Assembly (NCBI RefSeq): GCF_039522525.1
Contig: NZ_BAAADO010000001.1
Location: forward strand, 124,001 to 188,000
Origin: Salinibacillus aidingensis
Lineage (GTDB): Bacteria; Bacillota; Bacilli; Bacillales; Alkalibacillaceae
Length of the DNA: 64,000 nt
Direction: 5' to 3'
A model generated the notes under the pieces. The model ran no database searches and had not been told where the DNA came from. It was given only the letters and a program-made list of their open reading frames with translations. This document shows positions 34,194-40,651 of this stretch, piece after piece; position 1 is the stretch's first letter; every line of letters begins with the position of its first letter. Made by a program: the position numbers and the translations under genes.

Positions 34194-35330
34194 TTATTTT
34201 TGACGCTTGCCAAAATACTGATAGTAATCAGTTCGTATATAACCGTTATAAAGTTTACGTTTTTTTGTTGCCTTCCTCCCATAGACTTTTTCAAAATCCT
34301 GATAGGAAGTAATTATATAAACACTCCAGCTTGGGTGCTCATTCATAATATTACCCAAATCACGATAGATGTTCTCGACTTCTTTTCGTTCTCCAAGTCT
34401 CTCCCCATATGGAGGGTTTCCGATCATATAACCATTGGGAACAGTGGGATTTAAATCGCGCACCTGCATTTGCTTCCAGTTTATGAGATCCGCAAGACCT
34501 GCTTCCATTGCATTCGTTTTGGAAATCTCTATCATTCGATGATCAATGTCGTAGCCTGAAATGTCCAAAGGCTGATCATATTTTGCAACGTCTTCCGCTT
34601 CCGTTAAAGCTTCATCCCACAGCTTCCGGGGCACGATATCCCAATCCTCTGAAGCAAATTCACGATTAAATCCTGGTGCAATATTCTGTCCGATTAAAGC
34701 TGCTTCAATGGGGATGGTTCCAGAGCCCGTAAATGGATCAATGAACGGATCATTGGGACGCCAATTCGTCAGCTCAATTAAGGCTGCAGCTAACGTTTCT
34801 TTGAGAGGAGCTTCATTTTGCTCAACACGGTAACCTCTACGGTGAAGGCCCTCTCCGGATGTATCAATCGTAAGCGTTGCCTTGTCCTTCAGTAGAGCCA
34901 CCTCCACTCTATACATGACCCCATTCTCAGGTAATCTTCCTGTCAGACCATGCTTTTTCGTCATGCGATCCACAATCGCTTTCTTTACGATTGATTGACA
35001 ATCAGGAACCGAGTACAGTTGGGATTTGACGGATTTTCCTACAACAGGTAAAGCACCATTCTCAGGAACGTAGGCTTCCCATGGCAAGGCTTTTGTCTGT
35101 TCAAATAACTCGTCAAACGTCTTTGCTTCAAACTCGCCAACCAGCAATTTCACCCGATCAGCTGTACGTAACCACAAATTACTACGGGCAATACCTAATG
35201 CATCAGCCTTATAAATAACCCTTCCATTTTCAACCGTTACCTCATCAAAGCCAAGCTGTTTCACTTCCTTAGCTACCAGTGATTCTAAACCAGCCGCTGC
35301 AGTAGCTATTAATGTATATCTTCCGGACAT
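34194..35330 (-). CDS. ypsC: 23S rRNA (guanine-N2)-methyltransferase, RlmL/YpsC type
   Basis: A 378-aa THUMP-domain methyltransferase. The N-terminal THUMP RNA-binding domain (about 1-155) contains GLESLVAKEVKQLGF; the Rossmann SAM domain has DPFTGSGTIPIEAALIG and catalytic NPPYGERLG. It corresponds to B. subtilis YpsC, the N-terminal-module homolog of E. coli RlmL without the C-terminal RlmK part. As in B. subtilis it neighbours rnpB and gpsB. Confidence 0.93.
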   Translation of the reverse strand: MSGRYTLIATAAAGLESLVAKEVKQLGFDEVTVENGRVIYKADALGIARSNLWLRTADRVKLLVGEFEAKTFDELFEQTKALPWEAYVPENGALPVVGKSVKSQLYSVPDCQSIVKKAIVDRMTKKHGLTGRLPENGVMYRVEVALLKDKATLTIDTSGEGLHRRGYRVEQNEAPLKETLAAALIELTNWRPNDPFIDPFTGSGTIPIEAALIGQNIAPGFNREFASEDWDIVPRKLWDEALTEAEDVAKYDQPLDISGYDIDHRMIEISKTNAMEAGLADLINWKQMQVRDLNPTVPNGYMIGNPPYGERLGERKEVENIYRDLGNIMNEHPSWSVYIITSYQDFEKVYGRKATKKRKLYNGYIRTDYYQYFGKRQK

Positions 35331-35377
35331 TGTTATGCATTCCTTCCTTTATTACTGTGTGTATATGTATAATAAAA

Positions 35378-35412
35378 AGCCTTTTCTAAACGGTTCATGC
35401 TTAGAAAAGGCT
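35378..35412 (-). terminator. Terminator of rnpB
   Basis: AGCCTTTTCTAA (35378-35389) and TTAGAAAAGGCT (35401-35412) form a 12-bp stem; the minus strand continues TTTTTATT. It ends about 25 bp after the rnpB 3' end. Confidence 0.9.
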
Positions 35413-35437
35413 CGCTCATAAAATACGTGGATTTGAC

Positions 35438-35843
35438 AAAATGAATGTTCTGTAAGCCATGTTTTGTTCCTTCGTACTCCAACGGCTGTCAAGGCCTCGT
35501 ACTCCGGTGGTAATCATCTATCTACAAGCATCCTGTGCTTGTCCCTCCCTTGGTTGAATTCCCTCTGGGAGAGTGCCCCTACCATTATTTGGGTTGCTCG
35601 CTTGTGGGGTTTACCCCCGTTCCACTTCAACTGTTTCCAGTTGAAATCGTCACTGTGGCACTTTAAAGGTAGTCATACCCTATTCAAGGAGAACGTAGGT
35701 ATTTTCCCTGCCGTTAGCCTTTTCAGACTACCCTGACTTATGATTTCGTCAAGCACAAACACTACAAGCATCTCAGCTTGTGCGAGCATGGACTTTCCTC
35801 TGCAGACTAAAGTCGTACAGCGATTACCCGAACATTCATTTTT
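35438..35843 (-). ncRNA. rnpB: RNase P RNA, type B
   Basis: The catalytic RNA that trims tRNA 5' leaders. On the minus strand the 5' part GTTCGGGTAATCGCTG, then GAGGAAAGTCCATGCTCG, AAGTGCCACAGTGACGA, GTAAACCCC, GATAGATGATT and the 3' part ACAAAACATGGCTTACAG match the conserved core of B. subtilis rnpB. The ends pair (GAATGTTC with GAACATTC), extended by A-T pairs. Length about 400 nt fits type B. Its place between ypsC and gpsB is the same as in B. subtilis. Ends are approximate. Confidence 0.96.
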
Positions 35844-35914
35844 CATACCACTTATGTCATGGACTTAGAATTATAACATGATTCATATCGTTTGCAAATC
35901 GCAATTTTTACCAA

Positions 35915-36217
35915 TTAATCAGCATACTTTTTTCCAAATACAGCTTTTTCTAAGTTAGACAGGCGTTTTAAAACATCGTAATTTACATTAGCGGTTGCAG
36001 GCTGTTGAGATTGTCGTACTCTAGTATTTCCATTTTGTCCACTCTTTAACCGCTGATTTTCCTCAGTAAGTCGTTCAATTTCACCTTGCAAAGCTTCATA
36101 ATCCTGAATAACAATATCTAAAAATTGATCAACTTCCTCCTGATTGTAACCTCGAATTGCTGTTTTAAAGTCCTTTTCCAGGATTTCTTTCGTTGTTAAT
36201 TGTACACGTTCTGCCAT
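35915..36217 (-). CDS. gpsB: Cell division protein GpsB
   Basis: A 100-aa DivIVA-like coiled-coil protein that coordinates PonA/PBP1 with division and elongation. The DivIVA-type N-terminus is present (LTTKEILEKDFKTAIRGYNQ), then EEVDQFLDIVIQDYEAL, a short coiled coil and a C-terminal YDVLKRLSNLEKAVFG. Start ATG 36217 lies 6 nt after GGGGTG; the extension to 36244 is not used. ponA, its partner, is 4 kb away. Confidence 0.95.
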   Translation of the reverse strand: MAERVQLTTKEILEKDFKTAIRGYNQEEVDQFLDIVIQDYEALQGEIERLTEENQRLKSGQNGNTRVRQSQQPATANVNYDVLKRLSNLEKAVFGKKYAD

Positions 36218-36285
36218 TTTATTCACCCCGCAACATACATTCATACATATTCTTTCAAATTCCTATCAAAATGTCAATTTTCAAT

Positions 36286-36849
36286 TTAAGAATCGTATGT
36301 AAAATCACTTGAGTTTTCCTGAATTTCCCGTACGATTTCTTCTAAATCAAAGGATTGGATAAAGAAAATTGGAAAATGGCTGTCCTGCTTCTCTGCCTCG
36401 CGCAGAAAAAACTTTGGTGATCCTTCCTGCTCCTCATCATACAGCAACAAACAAGCATCACTTTTTTCCAGAAACCAGCGATCCTTCCTTTTAAATTGGT
36501 ACGGTCCTTCGTATTCCTTTTTAACCAGTGACTGATAAAAATCTGCCTGTCCAACTACCGTTTGATAAAGGGATTGCTGTTCTTCCTTCCACACCTGCTC
36601 CTGATTCAAAAATGGAGTGATCACGGCAAGTTTAATTTCATAGTGTTCTTTTAATTCAAGAACAACCTCACCCGCCCAGAGCTCCGTTCCTGATTGTCCG
36701 GAAATCAGCACCCACTCGATGCCCTCATCTTCTACTAAAGGAATGAGTCGTTTCCTAATGGCTTCCTTTATAAAAAATATACGCTTGTCATTCATATTAA
36801 ATATGTTTAATTCATTTGATTTATAACCAGTAATCATTAAATTCTTCAT
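36286..36849 (-). CDS. ypsA: YpsA family (DUF1273) protein
   Basis: A 187-aa SLOG/Rossmann-like protein: it starts MKNLMITGYKSNELNIF, then GIEWVLISGQSGTELWAGEV, and YEIKLAVITPFLNQE. B. subtilis YpsA is linked to cell division and oxidative stress; the SLOG fold suggests nucleotide binding. It lies between gpsB and cotD, the conserved order. Confidence 0.92.
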   Translation of the reverse strand: MKNLMITGYKSNELNIFNMNDKRIFFIKEAIRKRLIPLVEDEGIEWVLISGQSGTELWAGEVVLELKEHYEIKLAVITPFLNQEQVWKEEQQSLYQTVVGQADFYQSLVKKEYEGPYQFKRKDRWFLEKSDACLLLYDEEQEGSPKFFLREAEKQDSHFPIFFIQSFDLEEIVREIQENSSDFTYDS

Positions 36850-36898
36850 AATATCTCTCCATTTTTTTGGAGGGGGAAGCTCCCCCTCCCTATGCTAT

Positions 36899-37281
36899 TT
36901 AGCAGCCATTGTAGGGTTTGTGATTCATGGATGCAGGTGATCCTGCATTGGGTCCTCCTAGTCCTCCTGGTCCCATATTGGCCGGTGAAACCATGTTTGG
37001 CGCCCCTGGCCCATGTTAGCCGGTGATACCATATTTGGTGAGCCCGGTCCCATGTTGACATTCTGTGACTGCACATTATTCATGACAGACTGTGTGTGTG
37101 GATAATAATGTTTATTTTTGACTAAATGATGATTCATAATCGTTGTATTAGTGGGATGAATGTGATTCACTTCATGGGGTATATAATTATCTTTCACACA
37201 ATGCTTTGTAGGATAAACGACATTTTGTGCCGGGCTTACCCCCATGGGATGGCAGCCTTTATGATGATGACGATGATGCAC
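36899..37281 (-). pseudogene. cotD: CotD-like spore coat protein with a one-base frameshift
   Basis: A His/Met/Asn-rich coat protein. The frame starts MHHRHHHKGCHPMGVSPAQN and enters imperfect repeats of NMGPGSPNMVSPA. At 37009-37013 a repeat reads ATGGG-CCAGG on the minus strand, where its neighbour repeat reads ATGGGACCAGG; one A is missing. With it restored, the frame continues NMVSPANMGPGGLGG to NHKPYNGC and TAA at 36899. Without it the ORF ends at 36958 after about 30 changed residues. It may be a real mutation, slippage between strains, or a sequencing error. Confidence 0.8.
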
Positions 37282-37460
37282 ACTATCCTCCCCTTTCCTG
37301 AACTCTACACTAACACTATATTACCTAAGGAAGAGACATGTACTAAGCCATGTACCTAAATCTGTACATTACACCAATTTTGTATGACTGCCTACGCCTC
37401 CTCATCTGATTTTTTATCCACAAATTATCTATAGATTATAATTCCTGTATCATAAAAAAA

Positions 37461-37483
37461 ACCTCCTGTTTAAAACAAGAGGT
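37461..37483 (-). terminator. Terminator of cdd
   Basis: On the minus strand ACCTCTTGTT pairs with AACAGGAGGT and an eight-T tract follows. It stands right behind the cdd stop. Confidence 0.8.
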
Positions 37484-37489
37484 AACACT

Positions 37490-37903
37490 TTATGAATTGG
37501 ATTGTCCTTCTGCTAAATCTTCAGATGTAAAAGAAAATGGAAGGAGCTCCTCCACTGTCATAGATTTAACATCGCCTTTCATATTTGTAACAATAACCTC
37601 CATATCCGGCTCGAAAAATTCGCTCATCACTTGTCTGCATGAACCACATGGGGGTACTGGGCGATCTGAATCCGCAATAACAGCTAATTGAGAAAATTCG
37701 GTTTCTCCCTCTGAGATTGCTTTAAAAATGGCAACTCTTTCAGCACAGCATGAAACAGGGTAGGCGGCATTTTCAATATTACACCCTTTAAAAACCTTTC
37801 CATCCTTTGTTAATAGAGCTGCACCTACATTAAAATGGGAGTAAGGTACATAAGCCTGGTTCCATATTTCTTTTGCATAATTAATCAGCGTTTGTTTATC
37901 CAT
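37490..37903 (-). CDS. cdd: Cytidine deaminase
   Basis: A 137-aa tetrameric-type zinc deaminase converting cytidine and deoxycytidine to uridine and deoxyuridine. The zinc ligand and catalytic Glu are in CCAERVAIFKAI; the other two ligands are in PPCGSCRQVMSEF. PYSHFNVGAALL and GCNIENAAYP complete the family motifs. Start ATG 37903 has GGAAGGA about 6 nt upstream; the extended frame has no signal. Confidence 0.96.
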   Translation of the reverse strand: MDKQTLINYAKEIWNQAYVPYSHFNVGAALLTKDGKVFKGCNIENAAYPVSCCAERVAIFKAISEGETEFSQLAVIADSDRPVPPCGSCRQVMSEFFEPDMEVIVTNMKGDVKSMTVEELLPFSFTSEDLAEGQSNS

Positions 37904-37959
37904 AATGTCCTTCCTCTCAGAATAGTCTGGAGATTCATTATAAATAAAGTTCATTCCAT

Positions 37960-37975
37960 TGTAAAGCGCTTTCTG
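37960..37975. promoter_or_regulatory. cre-like palindrome upstream of cdd
   Basis: TGTAAAGCGCTTTCTG has the perfect core AAAGCGCTTT of a CcpA site, but its outer bases deviate from the consensus. It lies about 60 bp before cdd. Confidence 0.35.
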
Positions 37976-37987
37976 TATGGTGTGGGG

Positions 37988-38332
37988 TTAATCATTCAAA
38001 ATCCGATTCATCACGTAATCAATGGAATTATATAATTCCATAAATCTTTTTCTGCGGACATCGATATAATAGCTGTGTAAGAGTAAAAGCTCCATATTGT
38101 CTTTCGTATTTTCCACCTGATTAGGCATTACATTTAAGCTGGCAATATGATTGGTGACCTCTTTTTCCCAATTATTAATCAGTTCAAAAATTGGGGCTGT
38201 TTCCTTCTTAATTCGCTCAAATTCTTCCCGATCTTTACGGTCAACTTTATTTCCCTCATTATATCGTTGTAAGCTTTTCTCCAAAAGCTCAGAATAAATT
38301 CCGTCTATAATCCTGTGTAAGTTATCCAGCAT
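37988..38332 (-). CDS. yppE: YppE family (DUF1798) protein
   Basis: A 114-aa all-helical protein starting MLDNLHRIIDGIYSELLEKS, with a mid-region NNWEKEVTNHIASLN and C-terminal YYIDVRRKRFMELYNSIDYV. It matches B. subtilis YppE in length, composition and neighbourhood (between cotD/ypsA and recU). The function is unknown. Confidence 0.82.
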   Translation of the reverse strand: MLDNLHRIIDGIYSELLEKSLQRYNEGNKVDRKDREEFERIKKETAPIFELINNWEKEVTNHIASLNVMPNQVENTKDNMELLLLHSYYIDVRRKRFMELYNSIDYVMNRILND

Positions 38333-38375
38333 GTCTATACATCCTTTTTACTTACACTTTATCACTTTTCAATGT

Positions 38376-38681
38376 TTATTTCATCCATTGTGCAAATCTT
38401 GTAAGAAAAGGAAGTGAGTTGAAATCCTTGTTCATTTTGCTGTTTAGAACCCCTCCCTTTATTTCTTTGAATTTATCGTAAATCACCACAAGCTCCAATG
38501 GCAGAGACTTGATGTTTTTCTTTTGTTCAGCAAGGTATGTCGCTGCTTCAGCATTGATTTTATTACTTAATTGCTTCTCCATAGTCCGAAGCTTCTGTTC
38601 AGCTTGTTCCAACGCCCTATCCAGTTCTGCTCCACTGATTTTATTTTCCCTGCTTTCCTCATCCTTATAGGCTAAATTCAT
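38376..38681 (-). CDS. Hypothetical helical protein at the yppD position
   Basis: A 101-aa charged, helical protein starting MNLAYKDEESRENKISGAEL, with a predicted coiled coil (LDRALEQAEQKLRTMEKQL) and ending LTRFAQWMK. I do not recognise a family. By position (between yppE and yppC) it replaces B. subtilis yppD. It is 43 bp from yppE and in the same direction, so the two are probably cotranscribed. Confidence 0.65.
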   Translation of the reverse strand: MNLAYKDEESRENKISGAELDRALEQAEQKLRTMEKQLSNKINAEAATYLAEQKKNIKSLPLELVVIYDKFKEIKGGVLNSKMNKDFNSLPFLTRFAQWMK

Positions 38682-38851
38682 TTACAATCAGCCTCCTTTT
38701 TTATATTCAGTTATGTCTTACTTTCTGCCTTATCCTTTTATCTCCTTTACGTCCGACAAAGAAAGAAGAAATGTTACAAGGGATTCGTTTTGTTTCATGG
38801 CAAGTATAGAATTATCGACATGCTTCACACTATGACTAAGGAGGGTTTGTG

Positions 38852-38968
38852 ATGGGTAAAAAAGATAATCAGAAAAATCGAAAGCCAGTAGAAGAAGAAC
38901 CTGTGCGCAGAGGCTGGAAAGGTGATGGAAATAAAAAACTTGATGGACCCAATCGTCCGTCAACCTGA
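38852..38968 (+). CDS. 38-aa hydrophilic small protein
   Basis: The frame MGKKDNQKNRKPVEEEPVRR continues with GWKGDGNKKLDGPNRPST and TGA. AAGGAGGG lies 6 nt before the ATG and a 12-bp hairpin follows the stop, so it looks like a complete expressed gene. Size, charge and lack of hydrophobic residues resemble small acid-soluble spore proteins, but I recognise no named family. It lies on the plus strand between two minus-strand genes. Confidence 0.65.
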   Translation: MGKKDNQKNRKPVEEEPVRRGWKGDGNKKLDGPNRPST

Positions 38969-38979
38969 TATGTAGTCGT

Positions 38980-39020
38980 AAATGGCTGATCATGGGTTTT
39001 TACCAATGGATCAGCCATTT
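38980..39020. terminator. Hairpin after the 38-aa gene and at the yppC stop
   Basis: AAATGGCTGATC (38980-38991) pairs with GATCAGCCATTT (39009-39020) over a 17-nt loop. It overlaps the last codons of yppC, so the convergent genes share it. T-rich tails are weak. Confidence 0.7.
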
Positions 39021-39955
39021 CTAAATTTTCCAGCTATAATGGAGAGCTTTTCCAGTGCTTTTCTTTTTTTATAGAAAATATCACCAATTGGTACTGGTTC
39101 TGAATGAGCTTCGTGCCACCACTCTTCCTGAAATAATGCAGGATCATACCAGTCTATCCGTTTCCTGTTATCATGCTTTATATCTGGATATATGTCTTCC
39201 AGAGCTTCTGCGGGGATGTACCTTTCACCCAGAAATTGCTCATATTCTCCCCTGGTCCCATCAGGTTCAACCTCCTCAGCAAACTGAAGGAAATGTTCAT
39301 ATAAATCATTGTGAAATAGTATGGAGGCTAATTTTTTTCCCGTCTTAATTCTTTCATTGGTGCTGGTAAATTTTTTTATGGACAAGCCATATAATATACC
39401 AGAAGGAGCAGGAAACAAAACAGCGTTTAAGTGAACCTTATCCTGCAGTATATAAGGAACATTATAGAAAATTTTCCACTTGAAAAAGGGTTCCTCTATC
39501 ACAGGTTTTTGAATCAGATTCTGTTCGTTAATTATTTGAGCATATAACAAACGTTTTTCATTTTTATGTAACCAAAAATGCATCCATTCGTCTATCATAA
39601 ACGTAGATACATAAAAGTACCTTAATAAATGAAAGAGAGGTTGTTTATAACGGGTTGAATAATGGTAAATGAGTAATTGAGGGTATGCGTCCGAAAAAAT
39701 GAACCAGTTCGCCCTTTCATAAGTCATAAATAAATGGCGTGACATCCTCGCTGACAGCAAATTTTTATACGTGTCCGTTTTGAGGTCTGTCATATTCCAG
39801 CCTGCATTTCGGGACACCATACTGGCCAGAAAGGACCACTGAATTTCACGGGAATTCAGGTAAAACTGAAGATAGGCCTTGGTCCGTTCCACATTATTGA
39901 TGTTCTTTTTGTCTGTTTGCTCTTTAATGTCAGTGATGATTTCATGATAATTCAC
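39011..39955 (-). CDS. yppC: YppC family (DUF2515) protein
   Basis: A 314-aa protein with the DUF2515 content: LQFYLNSREIQWSFLASMVS, NAGWNMTDLKT, RANWFIFSDAYPQLLIY, and FPAPSGILYGLS late. It corresponds to B. subtilis YppC, divergent from recU in both genomes. Start GTG 39955 lies 9 nt after AAGGG; the frame is open for 30 more codons, and the first codons of that extension overlap recU. Its function is unknown. Confidence 0.82.
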   Translation of the reverse strand: MNYHEIITDIKEQTDKKNINNVERTKAYLQFYLNSREIQWSFLASMVSRNAGWNMTDLKTDTYKNLLSARMSRHLFMTYERANWFIFSDAYPQLLIYHYSTRYKQPLFHLLRYFYVSTFMIDEWMHFWLHKNEKRLLYAQIINEQNLIQKPVIEEPFFKWKIFYNVPYILQDKVHLNAVLFPAPSGILYGLSIKKFTSTNERIKTGKKLASILFHNDLYEHFLQFAEEVEPDGTRGEYEQFLGERYIPAEALEDIYPDIKHDNRKRIDWYDPALFQEEWWHEAHSEPVPIGDIFYKKRKALEKLSIIAGKFRNG

Positions 39956-40039
39956 ACAAATCTTCCCTTCTGATTTTATGTTTTTAATACCTTTTTTTCG
40001 TAAAATTTGATATGATACTGCAGTATAGGGGAGGATTTT

Positions 40040-40633
40040 ATGCACTATCCGAATGGAAAAAAAAGAATGACGACAAATCAGTACAAAAACACGATGAATC
40101 AGCCAACAAACTTTGGAAAACGTGGAATGACCCTCGAAAATGATATCAATGAGACGAATAAATATTATTTGGAACGGAATCTAGCCGTTGTCCATAAAAA
40201 ACCAACTCCTGTGCAAATCGTACAGGTGGATTATCCAAAAAGAAGTGCTGCAGTTATTCGTGAAGCCTATTTTAAGCAGGCATCAACAACTGACTACAAT
40301 GGGCTTTATAAAGGAAAATATATTGATTTTGAAGCTAAAGAAACACGCAGTCGGACTTCTTTCCCTTTAGCTAATATTCACCAGCATCAGGTTGATCATA
40401 TGAAGTCCGTAGCAGCGCACGATGGAATCTGTTTTCTAATTATTCGCTTGCAAAACCAGGAGGAATCCTTCCTTCTGCCCGCAGAACAATTTTTCCCCTA
40501 TTGGGACCAGCAGTTTCAGGGTGGCAGAAAGTCGATTCCTATTAACGCTATAAAAGAACATGGTTTTAAGATTCCCTTTAGTTTACAAGCAAAAGTAGAC
40601 TATCTAAAAGTCATTGATCAGGTCTATTTTTAG
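40040..40633 (+). CDS. recU: Holliday junction resolvase RecU
   Basis: A 197-aa type II restriction-endonuclease-fold nuclease that resolves Holliday junctions. The N-terminus MHYPNGKKRMTT matches homologs; GMTLENDINETNKYYL, KPTPVQIVQVDYPKRSAAVI and YFKQASTTDYNGLYKGKYID with DFEAKET hold the metal-binding acidic residues. It lies 18 bp upstream of ponA, the conserved pairing. GGGGAGG lies 5 nt before the ATG. Confidence 0.97.
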   Translation: MHYPNGKKRMTTNQYKNTMNQPTNFGKRGMTLENDINETNKYYLERNLAVVHKKPTPVQIVQVDYPKRSAAVIREAYFKQASTTDYNGLYKGKYIDFEAKETRSRTSFPLANIHQHQVDHMKSVAAHDGICFLIIRLQNQEESFLLPAEQFFPYWDQQFQGGRKSIPINAIKEHGFKIPFSLQAKVDYLKVIDQVYF

Positions 40634-40651
40634 ACGGGAGGAGATTTAAAT

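Noticed and set aside
38730..38993. 87-codon minus-strand frame opposite the 38-aa gene
   Set aside because: No ribosome site; it is the shadow of the small plus-strand gene and its hairpin.
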